From assembly GCA_011947345.1 (NCBI GenBank), contig JAAVTG010000540.1, positions 124,001 to 188,000 of the forward strand: a stretch of 64,000 nucleotides of DNA. The letters run 5' to 3'. This DNA comes from Phytophthora quininea (taxonomy: Eukaryota > Oomycota > Peronosporomycetes > Peronosporales > Peronosporaceae). The notes beneath the pieces are model-generated. The model was not told the origin of the DNA and made no database searches. It worked only from the letters and a program-made list of their open reading frames with translations. This document shows positions 11,696 through 21,750 of this stretch, piece after piece (within the stretch, counting starts at the first letter, position 1; the number at the start of each line of letters is the position of its first letter). The translations under genes were made by a program, and so were the position numbers.

Positions 11696-12901
11696 ATGGC
11701 GGAGGACGACGCGTTCGTGGCGCTGCAAGCGTTCCTGGGCGAGTGCGACGTGGCTGCTCCACTCGAGATGGGTCCTCAAGCGGAAAACATTTCGTCCAAT
11801 GGCGGACGTTCTGTCCTCGAGTACGCTGGCAAGCCCCGCCCAGTGCTAACCGAGCGACAGCGACGCATCCGCAACGCCCAGTCGGCCAAGCGCAGAGTCA
11901 AATACCTACAACGTCTGAAAGACGAGCGGAAACTACTCCAACAAGAAGAAATAGCATTGTCCTCGACATTGAGGGCCCTTCAAGCGGCCAAAGCCGAACG
12001 ACTAGCAAGACCGGCGGACACGATGGTGCTGAGCGCCTGGCGGTCCATCGCCAAGAGGCAGATGGAGAAGCGGCGTCTTGCGGAAGAAAGACAACGCAAA
12101 CTCCGAGCCGCGGTGGTCAATAGAGGGCGCTTGATCCACCAGCTCAACGCTCTGCTGAAAGAGAGGCAAGAGAACTACCAAAAGGAGCGACTCATCGCCA
12201 GCCAAGACGCGCTGGACGAGGCCAACGGCCCCGCCGTGTTCCAGACGTTCCTCGCAGAGATGAACTCGCTGTACGCACAGACGGATGACATCTACCGAGA
12301 ACTGGAGTTCAAAGTGTCCTACTCGATGGGCTACTTGACCCGGAAATGGGACAACGGCGTCATGTTCTTCGACGGCACAGACTCGACCGTCATCCCGTTC
12401 AGCTACGAAGAGACATCGGACGCCATCTCGCTGTTCATGTTGTCGGATGCCGACGGCATTCGGTACACGGAAGGCGTTAAAGACCCTGCCAATACGGCGG
12501 CGGTCAAGAACAACCTCAACTACCGGCTTGAGTCTGGGGAGAATGCGGCGCTAGTTAACTACGTTGTAACGAGACGGTACGAGGAGGCCAATCGCCTTGT
12601 GTTTATTTGGCGAGCACTGACGGAAGGCCAAGGACAGTTTTCCGGACTACATGCGGACGAGACTGGGTGGCTTATCGTGCGTCCGTCGACAGAAGAGGAT
12701 GATCCGGAGGCTGCGGGCTTGCCGGAGTGCTCAATGACGATTATGGAGAGATATGTGCGCTTGGTACCCGTGTGTCTTGGAGGACGGACAAGTAACCCCG
12801 TGAGTGCCGATCGGTTCGCCAAGATCGTCATCAAATCGGACGAGGAGGAGGTCAAGGAGATGACGGAGATGTTGGACGACCTGTTGCTCGACACTCCGTG
12901 A
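11696..12901 (+). CDS. bZIP-like/START-like family protein (array unit 2)
   Basis: 401 residues from the ATG at 11696. The open frame extends 255 bases further upstream but without an ATG, and the start chosen gives MAEDDAFVALQAFLGEC, matching the N-terminal motif of the paralogs. Basic region NAQSAKRRVKYLQRLKDER; coiled segment with SAWRSIAKRQMEKRR and AAVVNRGRLIHQLN; then YAQTD, FFDGTDSTVIPF, RRYEEANRLVFIWR and GLHADETGW. It ends in MLDDLLLDTP. A putative transcription regulator, judged from domain layout. All landmark blocks are present and there is no break. Confidence 0.85.
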   Translation: MAEDDAFVALQAFLGECDVAAPLEMGPQAENISSNGGRSVLEYAGKPRPVLTERQRRIRNAQSAKRRVKYLQRLKDERKLLQQEEIALSSTLRALQAAKAERLARPADTMVLSAWRSIAKRQMEKRRLAEERQRKLRAAVVNRGRLIHQLNALLKERQENYQKERLIASQDALDEANGPAVFQTFLAEMNSLYAQTDDIYRELEFKVSYSMGYLTRKWDNGVMFFDGTDSTVIPFSYEETSDAISLFMLSDADGIRYTEGVKDPANTAAVKNNLNYRLESGENAALVNYVVTRRYEEANRLVFIWRALTEGQGQFSGLHADETGWLIVRPSTEEDDPEAAGLPECSMTIMERYVRLVPVCLGGRTSNPVSADRFAKIVIKSDEEEVKEMTEMLDDLLLDTP

Positions 12902-13138
12902 GGAGACTGCCAGATCTGTGAATGGCAGATATCTTCATGGCTAAGAGGGAGGGAGTTGTTCCCGATGGTAGTGGTGATAGGCTACGAGTTATCTCGTATG
13001 GGTAAATTATCCTTATGAGGCTGGCGCAGAGGTGCTAGTCTGCCATAACTTACTTTCAAATTCATGTAGGCTGCATCGCGGCCTTCTTGCATACTCCTTC
13101 TTGTGCTGAAAGCAATGTTTAATTAGTTTGCGTTCACC

Positions 13139-14424
13139 TTAGATGATCTCCTCCAAGGTCACTGCTGTAAGTTCATCGCCAAGATGCAGTCTCTCCATCA
13201 TTCGCTCCACCTGGACATTATCTTCCTTCCCAGACGTGACCAAAACTTCCGTAAACTTGTCCACATCAGGCTGACTAGAGAGGGTGGTGCCAAAGTGCAT
13301 CGGAACGAGGCGAACACACGTCTCAATGAGCGTCGCAGGGATATCCAATGCTCCACTCGCAGTCGCTTCACTCGACAAATTTCCTGCTCCAGCGCACGGT
13401 CTGACGATGCACCAGCCCGTCTCGTCCGAGTGCATGCCCTCGAACTCTCCTTCACCTTCCCACAGCTCTCTCCAGATAATAACACTGCGATCGTTCTCCA
13501 TATACCGTCGACTCACAAAGTGGGTCAGTATCGACACGATGCCGCCCGTTTGAAGCTCGCACCTCACTCGGAATCGCACAGCCGTCGTGTTTGTTCTGTC
13601 GATGTCGCCACTATATTCCTCTCGATCAAGCTGTCGATACGGCTGCTTCGTCAGCTCCCAAAGACTCGCACACGTTCGTTGGAATTCGAACGGAGCTCGC
13701 AGCACTCCGACGTTCTCAAAGTACTCGGTATCTCCATCACGTTTTTGGGCGGGGTGGAGCTCAGGAACGCGCCAAGTCTCGGCTTGGTCTTGACGGCTCC
13801 GAACACGTCGTCCGTCTTGGCGTAGATGGCGTCCAGCTCGTCCAAATACGCTTCGAACAGCCTCTCGTCAGTCGGTTCTGGCCTGGCTCTCTTGGCCAGA
13901 CAAGAACTCTTCTCTCCGTTCGCTCTGGCGTCCTCCACCTCCCTCAATCGCTTCCGGAGCGCACCCTCGATGTCTCGGATCACTTCTCGTCGTCTGGCGA
14001 CCGCCACTTTGAGCTTCTCCTGCTGCGCTTCGGCGACGCGTCGTCCTTCCAACTGCCGCATGGCGATCGCTCTCCACGCCGAGCGAGCGACGTTGCCGGA
14101 ATCTCTGCGGCGACTCTGCTGCAGTTCCTCCAGTCGCGCAGCTAACGTCACCTCTTGACAACGTAGTTGCTGCCATTCCTCTTTTAACCGCTTCCGATAT
14201 GCATCTCGTCGCTTGCCAGTCTTAATGTTACGCAGGACACGTCTCCTTTCGGCTTCGTCCTCCGGGCATTTCGATTTCGTGGTGCTAACGTTATCGACGG
14301 TTTCATGGAGACGGGGATTTCTATTTCCCGAATGGTCCTCTTCCTCGTCCAGAAAGCCCGAGATGTCCGACAGGAAGGCCGCCACGGCCGCCGCCTCGTG
14401 CGCCAATTCTTCGGGTTGTGCCAT
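13139..14424 (-). pseudogene. Family member with one frameshift (array unit 3)
   Basis: The N-terminal 220 or so residues (from ATG 14424) include the basic region GKRRDAYRKRLKEEW, RSAWRAIAMRQLEGRR and YAKTDDVFGAV. At about 13,760-13,770 the frame shifts by one base. The rest of the family domain (DGDTEYFEN, RRYMENDRSVIIWR, GMHSDETGW and a final MERLHLGDE helix) continues in another frame to the stop at 13139. No other break is visible. The single indel lies where family members are poorly conserved. It could be a recent pseudogene or a sequence error. The start is 93 bases from that of the divergent unit 4, suggesting a shared bidirectional promoter. Confidence 0.75.
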
Positions 14425-14517
14425 TATTTCTAAATTGTTTATTGGAGACCGTTGGGAGATGAGCGGCCTCGACTATAACCCCGCACGTGGCCTGATGGTG
14501 ACAGTCCCCTGCTCACG
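14425..14517. promoter_or_regulatory. Bidirectional intergenic promoter between units 3 and 4
   Basis: Only 93 bases separate the two divergent start codons (14424 minus, 14518 plus), so both promoters must overlap here or extend into the neighbouring coding sequence. It holds AT-rich sequence next to the minus-strand start (TTCTAAATTGTTTATTGG). I cannot place a clear initiator. Confidence 0.45.
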
Positions 14518-15753
14518 ATGGCCGACCACGACGCGTTCCTGGCCGATTTAAGCGCCTTCCTGAGCGAGTTCGAAGCCTCTACAGACACTCGGGACGTCTT
14601 GCAGCGTCTAGGGAGCGACCACTTGGTGTCTGCAAGCCGACAACTGTTATCGGAGACCGAGAGATTGGTGGACGATGAAGAAGATGCTTCTGCAATGGCA
14701 ATGTCCTCCAACGACTCGGAGGACGATTCGTCTTCAACTACTGCACGGCGCAATCGACTGGCGGCCAAGAGGACGAGTCGGTACCGTCGGAAATTAAAGT
14801 CCGAAAAGCAGCTTCTGAAACAGCGAGCGAGTGAGTTATCGGCCGAATTGAGCGACCTGCGCAGCTCTCAAGCGAGCGAGAAGAAGACCAAGGAGAGCAT
14901 TTTCTTGAGTGCGTGGAGGACCGTCGCCAAGCGAGAGAAGGAGAAGCGACTGGAAGTGGAACAGCAACAGAAACGTCTTCGAGCGGCCGTGGTCAATCGA
15001 GCGAGACTGATCCACCAGATGAAGCTTTTAGCTCAAGAAGACGGCCAATACAGGAGGCTAACGGCAGCGGATGAGCTGCTCTCCAGCACCTTTGAAGGTG
15101 AGGAGCTGCTCAAGTCTTTCCTGGAGCAACTGGACCCGCTGTACGCTCAGACCAACAAGATCTTCCGGGAGGTGGAGTTCGATCCATCCTCGTCAGTGGA
15201 ATACCAACCGAAACGAGAAGGAAGTCGCCGAGTCGAGTACTTTGAAAGCACTGACGCGATTGTGATCCCGTTCGAGCTGGAGAAGGCCGCGGACGCCATG
15301 TCTTCCGTCATGCTGGCAGATTTCGATGGAGAGTGTTACGAAGGCGTAAAAGACCCGGAAAACACCACTGCAGTGCGGTACAACATTAACTACTGCTGCC
15401 AGTCCGGCGAGAACGTGTCGTTTGTGGCGTATATCGCTACCAAGAGGTACGAGGAAGGCAACCGAGTCGTGTTTGTGTGGCGGATGCTCATGGAAGGCCA
15501 AGGCAAATTCGCTGGACTGCATGCTGACGAAACAGGGTGGGTCGTGGTCCGCAATTCAAACCGAGTGCCCAACACTGATCCAGAGGAGTCTCCTTCGACC
15601 GTGGGTGAAATTTATTCAAGGCTGATTCCGACTTCTCTCGCTGGACAAGGCGATCGAGCAGAGCAGTTTACGAAGATCGCCATCAAGTCGAGCGAAGAGG
15701 AACTCAAGCAGATCACTGAAGTGCTCGACAATCTGCTACTTGATGCGCCGTAA
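14518..15753 (+). CDS. bZIP-like/START-like family protein (array unit 4, reference copy)
   Basis: 411 residues, intact, and a good guide to the family. Residues 1-20 carry DAFLADLSAFLSEFE. Residues 41-75 are acidic and Ser-rich. The basic region NRLAAKRTSRYRRKLKSEK lies at 79-97, with a leucine-containing helix to about 118. A second helix with SAWRTVAKREKEKR starts at 131 and ends near 172. The C-terminal half has LYAQTN at 208, YFESTDAIVIPF at 241, KDPENTTAVRYNINY at 278, FVWRMLMEGQGKFAGLHADETGW at 319-341 and EVLDNLLLDAP at the end. N-x7-R spacing in the basic region recalls bZIP proteins; the START-like label is inference from the pattern of the last 200 residues. Confidence 0.88.
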   Translation: MADHDAFLADLSAFLSEFEASTDTRDVLQRLGSDHLVSASRQLLSETERLVDDEEDASAMAMSSNDSEDDSSSTTARRNRLAAKRTSRYRRKLKSEKQLLKQRASELSAELSDLRSSQASEKKTKESIFLSAWRTVAKREKEKRLEVEQQQKRLRAAVVNRARLIHQMKLLAQEDGQYRRLTAADELLSSTFEGEELLKSFLEQLDPLYAQTNKIFREVEFDPSSSVEYQPKREGSRRVEYFESTDAIVIPFELEKAADAMSSVMLADFDGECYEGVKDPENTTAVRYNINYCCQSGENVSFVAYIATKRYEEGNRVVFVWRMLMEGQGKFAGLHADETGWVVVRNSNRVPNTDPEESPSTVGEIYSRLIPTSLAGQGDRAEQFTKIAIKSSEEELKQITEVLDNLLLDAP

Positions 15754-15850
15754 CTTGAAATCGGAGCTTGTGTTGTATATGAGTAAAGTGAGAAATAATC
15801 AAACAGATATCGTCAATGAAACCTGAAGCCCGGCGTCGTGGTTGCTCTCA

Positions 15851-15892
15851 TCGTCTGTTTCTGCTCAGCTGTTTGTTTGGGACTGGATATTT
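15851..15892 (+). promoter_or_regulatory. Promoter module shared by four array genes (unit 5 copy)
   Basis: TCGTCTGTTTCTGCTC at 15851-15866 followed by GGACTGGATATTT at 15880-15892. The same pair in the same order occurs at 20247, 21692 and 23501, each 50-70 bases before a family start codon. Probably a promoter element, by conservation only. Confidence 0.6.
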
Positions 15893-15917
15893 GTCCCTCA
15901 CTTGTGGTTCGTCTACG

Positions 15918-17108
15918 ATGGAGAGCAAGCTCGACGAGTCCTTCTTGGCGGACGTGGCGGCGTTCCTGGACGAACTTGACGCCTCACATATCGCTGAGGA
16001 TCCAGACTGCGGGACTAGAACCCCTGAAGATGGCAGCAGCCCAACCACACACGAATCGGAGACCGAGCAATTTGATGGTGCACAAGCTGCCAGGTCACGG
16101 AGGAACCTCATGGCAGCTAAACGCAGGTTGAGGTATCGCCAGAAGTTAAGGACCGAGAGAGATTCGTTGCTTCAGCAGGAGAGTGAGCTGTCATCAGAGC
16201 TGAGGCAACTGCAAGCGGTTCATGCCGAAAACAACAAAGAAACCAACGGCACTTTGGCTCTGAGAGCGTGGAGATCCGTCGCCAAGCGTCAACAGGAGAA
16301 ACGTGGGGAAGCTGAGCAGCAACGGAAACAACTTCGAGCCGCTGTGGTCAGTCGAGGGAGATTGATCCGCCAGATGAAGGCATTGATGCAGAAAACATTT
16401 GCGAGCGAGATGGACAAAGCCTCGATCACTTATTCCGACGACGTGCCAGCGACTGGCGGCTCTGCATTGCTCGATATGTTGCTGGGTCAAATGGACATGC
16501 TGTACGGTCAAACTGGTAGGATTTACCGCGAGTTGGAGTTCAAACCGACGACTGCACTCGAGTACAAACCCAAGAGAAGAATGGACGGAGGCGTCGAGTT
16601 CTACGAAAGTATAGACGCGATTTTGATCCCACTAGCGTTCGAGAAAGGGGCGGAGGCCTTGTCCACAGTGATGTTGTCGGATTTTGGCTTCAAGTGCTAC
16701 GAGAACGTTAAAGACCCTGAAAATACGACTGCGGTACGATACAACATCAACCTGCGTTGCCAATCTGGTGATGTGGAGCGGTTTGTGACCTATTTGGTAA
16801 CGAGGAGATACAAAGAAGAGAACCGCGTCGTGCTTGTTTGGCGGATGTTTGTCGAAGGCCAAGACAAGTTTGCTGGACTGCAGACGGATGAAACAGGGTG
16901 GGTGGTCGTTCGGCCCAGTACAAATGCCGAAGAACCGAATCTGACTGTGGGCGAGAACTACACGCGTCTAGTTCCAATGTCTCTGGGGTCCGATCGATAC
17001 AATAAAGAGCGAGCCGAACAGTTCACTAAGGTCGTCATACAGTCCGGCGAGGAAGACGTTGGGCTGATGACTCGAATGTTGGATGGACTTTTACTCGGCG
17101 TGCCCTAG
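15918..17108 (+). CDS. bZIP-like/START-like family protein (array unit 5)
   Basis: 396 residues from ATG 15918. An in-frame ATG 102 bases upstream (15816) exists but would put the shared promoter module inside the coding region, so the inner start, giving ESFLADVAAFLDELDAS, is preferred. Basic region NLMAAKRRLRYRQKLRTER, then RAWRSVAKRQQEKRGE and AAVVSRGRLIRQMK. The C-terminal domain is complete: YGQTGRIYRELEF, YESIDAILIPL, KDPENTTAVRYNIN, FVEGQDKFAGLQTDETGW, TRMLDGLLLGVP. Same strand as unit 4, with 164 bases between. Likely a nuclear regulator; no break seen. Confidence 0.86.
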   Translation: MESKLDESFLADVAAFLDELDASHIAEDPDCGTRTPEDGSSPTTHESETEQFDGAQAARSRRNLMAAKRRLRYRQKLRTERDSLLQQESELSSELRQLQAVHAENNKETNGTLALRAWRSVAKRQQEKRGEAEQQRKQLRAAVVSRGRLIRQMKALMQKTFASEMDKASITYSDDVPATGGSALLDMLLGQMDMLYGQTGRIYRELEFKPTTALEYKPKRRMDGGVEFYESIDAILIPLAFEKGAEALSTVMLSDFGFKCYENVKDPENTTAVRYNINLRCQSGDVERFVTYLVTRRYKEENRVVLVWRMFVEGQDKFAGLQTDETGWVVVRPSTNAEEPNLTVGENYTRLVPMSLGSDRYNKERAEQFTKVVIQSGEEDVGLMTRMLDGLLLGVP

Positions 17109-17203
17109 CTCGATTCCTCCAGGATTCAGACAGTAACAATCATTGCAACAACATTTCCTGACTGAGGACCACCAGCGATGTCGGAACAGTTTATTCTTCT
17201 GCA

Positions 17204-17910
17204 ATGACGAGTATGTACGAGGAGGGCGCGATACCACCGGAAGCTGAAAACGAGAGACAATCATTGATGCAACAGGAAAGCGAGCTGACAGCGCGGTTGG
17301 ATCAGTTTCTAGCCGTAAGAAGGAACAGACGGCCGGGTCGATGTTACTCAACGCTTGGCGAGTGATCGCCATGCGGCAGATGGAGGAGCGATTTCAAGTC
17401 GAGCAACAGCAGAGACGGTCGAGAGCTGTCGTACTCGACCAAGCAAGCCTCATAGGACAACTGAAGAAGGTGGTCCAGCAGCAATTGGCCGAGCGCGGCA
17501 CGCAGTTGATACCACCCACACCGTCAAGGTTAGAAGAAGCTGCGCTATTTGATTCACTGCTGGCACAACTGGATCCTCTGGACGCGCAGCCAGCTCGCAA
17601 TTACCGCGAGTTGAAGTTCACGCCGTCGACGGCAATCGAGTACTTCGAAAGTGCGGACAAAGCTGCCAAAGTCATGTCCTTGATGACGATGTCGTATTTT
17701 AGTGGCAATCGATACGAAGGTGTCACTAACTGCAAGAATTGTGATAGCCTAAATATTTCTTGGAGTGTAAGCGAGATTTACACGCGTTTGCTGCCATCGC
17801 CTGTGGCGAACGATCAAAGCGAACAGTTTTCCAACACGATCGTGGAATCTGGAAAGGAAGAGGTGAGGGAGATGACTCAGATACAGGATGAGTTACTGCT
17901 GAAGGTGTGA
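17204..17910 (+). pseudogene. Truncated family pseudogene (array unit 6)
   Basis: The part 17220-17340 has family sequence (RQSLMQQESELTARL) in one frame, and 17341-17910 continues in another (LNAWRVIAMRQMEERFQVEQQQ). The N-terminal FLADL motif and basic region are largely lost. An internal deletion joins SYFSGNRYEGV almost directly to SEIYTRLLP, removing the whole VFxWR and DETGW section. The C-terminus (MTQIQDELLLKV) survives. Not functional as a full family protein. It is convergent with unit 7, whose stop lies 10 bases away. Confidence 0.8.
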
Positions 17911-17919
17911 TCGTAGTGA

Positions 17920-19116
17920 CTAGCGTCTTACATCTGACTGCATTCCAGTCACAACCGCTTGGCTCGAATTCAAGAGTATTCTATCCAACATTCGCGTCAT
18001 TTCCTTCACTTCTTGCTCGCCAGATTTTAACACGATTTTCGTGAACTGGTCGCTTTGTTCATTTCCTGGTGACGACGGCACCAACCGTGTGTAGGTCTCG
18101 CCAACAGTCCACTGAGTTTGGCTTGCATCTGAGCGAGTGATTTCAACTGAAGGGCGGACGACAACCCAGCCATTTTCGTCAGTATGCAGCCCCGCAAACG
18201 TGTTCTGGCCTTCTATCACCAATCGCCATACAAACACAACTCTGTTGGCTTCTTTGTATCTTCTTGTAGCTGCGTACGCCCAGAAGGGAACAATTTCGCC
18301 CGATTCACGACGATACTTAATGTTGTATTTGGCAGCCGTCGTATTCTCTGGATTCGGCGCTTCTTCGTAGCGTGCGCCGTCCCAATCCGACAGCAACACT
18401 GCTGACATGGCACTCACTGCAGTTTCAAAGTCGAATGGGATGGCAGTGGCGTCCGTGCTCTCAAAGTACTCGATATCTCCGTCCATTTTCCTCTTGGGAT
18501 TGTAGTCGATCGCTGTCGACGCCTTAAACTTTAATCCACGGTAAATTTCGTCCGTCTGAGCGTACAGCGGGTCCAACTGCTCCAGCAATTTGTCCAGCAA
18601 GGCCGTTCCTTCAAATTTCGACTTTGACAGCGTCACCTTCGTATTAATGCTGACCGACGGTTCTTGCAGCATCGTCTTCATCTGGTGGATCAGTCTCGCT
18701 CGGTAAACGACCGCAGCTCTCAGCTCTCTTTGCTGCTGCTCCACTTCACATCGTTTCTCCAGTTGTCGGCTAGCGATGGCTCTCCAAGCGCCGAGCAGTG
18801 TCGTGTCTTGTGGTTTCTTTTTCCTTTCAGCTTTTAGCTGCCGCAATCGAGTCGTCAAGTCCTTCTCCTGCTGGGCCAGCGACTGTCTCTCGCTCTTGAG
18901 CTTATCACGATATTTCTTCCGCCGCTTGACGGCCTTCAGTCTCTGCAGCTCGTGCAGATTGGCTGGTGGGACCAGAATATCGTCTCCACTACCGACGAGA
19001 TTCGGCAGCTCGTCGCCTCCCAACCCGCCTAGAAACGCCGTCACGTCCGCCAGGAAGCCGTCGTCGATCTCGTTCTCGTCCACCATCGGTCCGCTTGATC
19101 TTTGGCGCTCTATCAT
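17920..19116 (-). CDS. bZIP-like/START-like family protein (array unit 7)
   Basis: 398 residues from 19116, or 388 from the ATG at 19086. The inner start gives MVDENEIDDGFLADVTAFLGGL and fits the paralogs better. Basic region KAVKRRKKYRDKLKSERQSL; GAWRAIASRQLEKRCEVEQQQ; YAQTDEIYRGLKF; YFESTDATAIPF; NPENTTAAKYNIKYRRESG; VIEGQNTFAGLHTDENGW, where the usual Thr of DETGW is Asn; TRMLDRILLNSS near the end. Intact. One of the few units in the left part of the array on the minus strand, so an inversion must have occurred within the array. Confidence 0.85.
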   Translation of the reverse strand: MIERQRSSGPMVDENEIDDGFLADVTAFLGGLGGDELPNLVGSGDDILVPPANLHELQRLKAVKRRKKYRDKLKSERQSLAQQEKDLTTRLRQLKAERKKKPQDTTLLGAWRAIASRQLEKRCEVEQQQRELRAAVVYRARLIHQMKTMLQEPSVSINTKVTLSKSKFEGTALLDKLLEQLDPLYAQTDEIYRGLKFKASTAIDYNPKRKMDGDIEYFESTDATAIPFDFETAVSAMSAVLLSDWDGARYEEAPNPENTTAAKYNIKYRRESGEIVPFWAYAATRRYKEANRVVFVWRLVIEGQNTFAGLHTDENGWVVVRPSVEITRSDASQTQWTVGETYTRLVPSSPGNEQSDQFTKIVLKSGEQEVKEMTRMLDRILLNSSQAVVTGMQSDVRR

Positions 19117-19177
19117 GATACAAAACGCCCGTCAACAACATTCATTCCAGAAGAACCTGGGCGGCCAACACATTAGA

Positions 19178-20165
19178 ATGCAGGCAGACCCGAGACCGAC
19201 GAGCGGTTCCTGGCGGAGGTGACGACTTTTCTAAGCGAGTTGGACCCAGAGCCAGACATCGAAGAGAGGGCTGCAGCAAGGGAGTACGTTGTCTCTGCAG
19301 TTGGTTACAGCTTTAAGACGAACGCCAGTCGAGACCGTCCGAGTCGCCGCTGCTCAGTGCGTGGAGAGCGATCGCCAAGCGACAAATAGGCCGAACAGCA
19401 GCAGAAACACTTGAGAGCTGCGGTGGATCACCGAGCAAAAGTCCTCGAGCAGATGAAGATGCTGATGCAAACATCACTGGATGGTTGCCAGTTGACGTAG
19501 CTCGAGCCCTTCTCAGTGTCCACGTTCGAAGAAACAACGCTACTTGATTTGTTTGCGGAGCAATTGGATTCGCTGTACGCTCAGACGGATCGGATGTACC
19601 AAGGTTTGACGTTTACACCGTCGACTGCAATCGAGTGCACGCCTACGAGAAAATTGGTCGGAGCAGTGGAGAACTTTGGAAATGCAGACGCCATGATAAT
19701 GTCGTTTGGCTTTGACAAGACTGCTGCGGCGATGTCTTGCATGATTTTGTCGGTTTTCAACGGCAAGCGGTACGAAAACCTCAAGGACCCAGAGAATACG
19801 AGGGCTGCCAGATACAACATCAAGTACCGTTGCGAGTCTGGAGAGATCGCTCCCGTGTGGGCGTATACAGCCACAAGAAGATATCGAGATAATGACCAGG
19901 TGGTGTTTGTGGGGCGAATGGTTATTGAAGGACAAGATAAATTTGCAGACTTGCACACCCACGAGACTGGGTGGATTGTTCAAGTAGTATAATAAGTGTT
20001 CTTGGACTGCTGGGGAGATTTTCACACAGATGGTACTGTCACCTTTAGCAGGTGACCTAGCCAACGAAGAAAAGGCCGAAGAATTGTACCAAAACAGCGC
20101 TACAGTCTGGCGGAGAAGACGACGCGGATGCTGGATGGCTTCTTGCTCAAGTCAAGCTAATCAGC
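19178..20165 (+). pseudogene. Decayed family pseudogene (array unit 8)
   Basis: N-terminal family sequence (ERFLAEVTTFLSELD) occurs near 19,200 out of frame with the nearest ATG. The coiled region survives as AEQQQKHLRAAVDHRAKVLEQMK around 19,390-19,470, with stop codons at about 19,387 and 19,497. 19516-19992 is an open stretch with LYAQTDRMYQGLTF, KDPENTRAARYNIKYRCESGE and THETGW, then a stop. The C-terminal remains (AGEIFTQMV, EEKAEELYQNS and a shifted LDGFLL) run to about 20,165. Multiple stops and frame changes show it is dead. The bZIP-like basic region is deleted. Confidence 0.8.
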
Positions 20166-20246
20166 TTTGTGATCACAAACGAGGACAGATCTCAGTCGAG
20201 CTAGAAGGAGAGGAGTCCTCGTCGACCCCGGCACAGGCGCCATTAG

Positions 20247-20280
20247 CGTCTGTTTCTACCCGGACGACGGCTGGATATTT
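20247..20280 (+). promoter_or_regulatory. Promoter module shared by four array genes (unit 9 copy)
   Basis: CGTCTGTTTCTACC at 20247-20260 and CTGGATATTT at 20271-20280, 20 bases before the start codon of unit 9. GACCCCGGCACAG slightly upstream (about 20225) is also shared with the unit 12 promoter. Confidence 0.6.
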
Positions 20281-20299
20281 GTTCAGTTTCCTTTTCACG

Positions 20300-21452
20300 A
20301 TGGCGAGCGAAGTTGAGTCAGACGATCGCTTCCTGGCGGACCTGACAGCATTTCTGGATGAATTCGACGCTTCTACCATTACTGGAGACAACGGGGTTGA
20401 AGGTGCTGGCTACGGCTCAAAAACAGCGAGGAGGAGGAAGAAGAAGAAGGGAGAAGCTGTCGCCTGAGCAGTTGCGAGAGCGGAGGATTTTGCTCGCGAG
20501 GACACGGAAGACGAGATACCGACAGAAGATGAAGAGCGAGCGACAGTGGCTGCTACAGCAGCAAAGTGAGCTATCAGCACAGTTGACTCGGCTGCAGGCT
20601 CAAACAACCAACAAACCTCGCGACTCTCAGCTACTCAGTGCTTGGAAATCTATCGCGAAGCTTCAAAAGGAGAAGCGGATCGAGGTGGAGCATCAGCAGC
20701 GACATTTGAGAGCGCTGATGCGGAATCGAGCGAGTATCATTCAGCAACTGCAAGGGCTTCTGGCTCGACAATACACCAAAGTAATTCCGCGTAGAAGTTT
20801 ACCAGCGACCATGTTTGAAGGAGCGGTGCTGCTTGATACGCTGGTACGCCAGTTGGACTCGCTGTATGCTCAAACGGACCGGGTTTATCGCGACCTGGAG
20901 TTCCAAACGTCCACTGCTCTGACGTACAACCCCAAGCGGAGAGTGAATGGAGACGTTGAGGTTTTTGAAAGCACAGACGCGATCGCGATACCGTTTCGCT
21001 TTGACAAGGCAGGCCAAGCCATGTCGACAGTTGTGCTCTCACACTTGAGTGGGGAACGGTACGAGAGCGTCCAGGATCCGGACAACACGACAGCTATGCG
21101 ATACTGCGTCAACTCTCGCTGTGAATCCGGCGAAGTGGTCCCGTTATGGGTGTATACAGCTGCAAGGAGGTACCACGAAGCTTACAGGACCGTGTTCGCG
21201 TGGCGAATGGTTGTCGAAGGTCTCGACCATTTCTCTGGACTGAACTCTGACGAAATGGGCTGGGTAGTTGTGCGTCCGGAGAGCAGTTCTTGCACGGTCG
21301 GCGAGATTTACAGCCGTTTGGCGCTGTTGACCTTAGGGAAGGCTCAAAACGACAAACAACTCCTTGATCGCTTCACCCAAATCGTCCTAAAGACGGGAGA
21401 ACGAGAGGTGAAGGAGATGGCACATCAGCTGGATGGCTTACTGCTCAATTAA
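20300..21452 (+). pseudogene. Family member with frameshift in a purine tract (array unit 9)
   Basis: From ATG 20300 the first 55 residues (DDRFLADLTAFLDEFDAS) are in frame up to a purine-rich run at about 20,428-20,455 (GAGGAGGAGGAAGAAGAAG), after which this frame stops at 20467. The rest of the protein, 330 or so residues, continues in another frame: KTRYRQKMKSERQWL, SAWKSIAKLQKEKR, YAQTDRVYRDLEF, FESTDAIAIPF, DPDNTTAMRYCVN, GLNSDEMGW (Thr changed to Met), HQLDGLLLN. A slip in the repetitive tract is the likely cause. Otherwise intact, so either a very recent pseudogene, a polymorphism or a sequencing slip. Confidence 0.75.
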
Positions 21453-21691
21453 GGCTAATCAGCCTTGTGATCACCCCAACTAGCAAGTGTAATCAATCAA
21501 TCAATCGTAGCAACACGTAGTATATGTGATAACGCATTCCTGTTGACAAAGAAGAAGAAAAAATGTCGGTAGGATTTTTAAACGAAGTGATCCAGATGAA
21601 AGCAGGTCGAGATGCTGCTCTGTGCGTGGACAGCTATCACCAGCTAACAGCTTTTGTAGAGAAGACATCGCTGGAGCTCAGAACTCTATTG

Positions 21692-21746
21692 GTCTGTCTC
21701 TACTCGAAATGGAAACTGGATATTTCGCAGTCATTCCGCCATTTCC
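21692..21746 (+). promoter_or_regulatory. Core promoter of unit 10: shared module plus Inr/FPR
   Basis: GTCTGTCTCTACTC (21692-21705) and CTGGATATTT (21716-21725) form the shared array module. Immediately downstream TCATTCCGCCATTTCC at 21731-21746 is a full match to the oomycete initiator plus flanking promoter region (TCATTYY then CAWTTT). Transcription would start only about 15-20 bases before ATG 21751. Confidence 0.7.
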
Positions 21747-21750
21747 TGCA

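Noticed and set aside
12559..12894. Serine-rich minus-strand open frame
   Set aside because: It is the antisense shadow of the conserved 3' half of array unit 2; similar shadows occur under most units.
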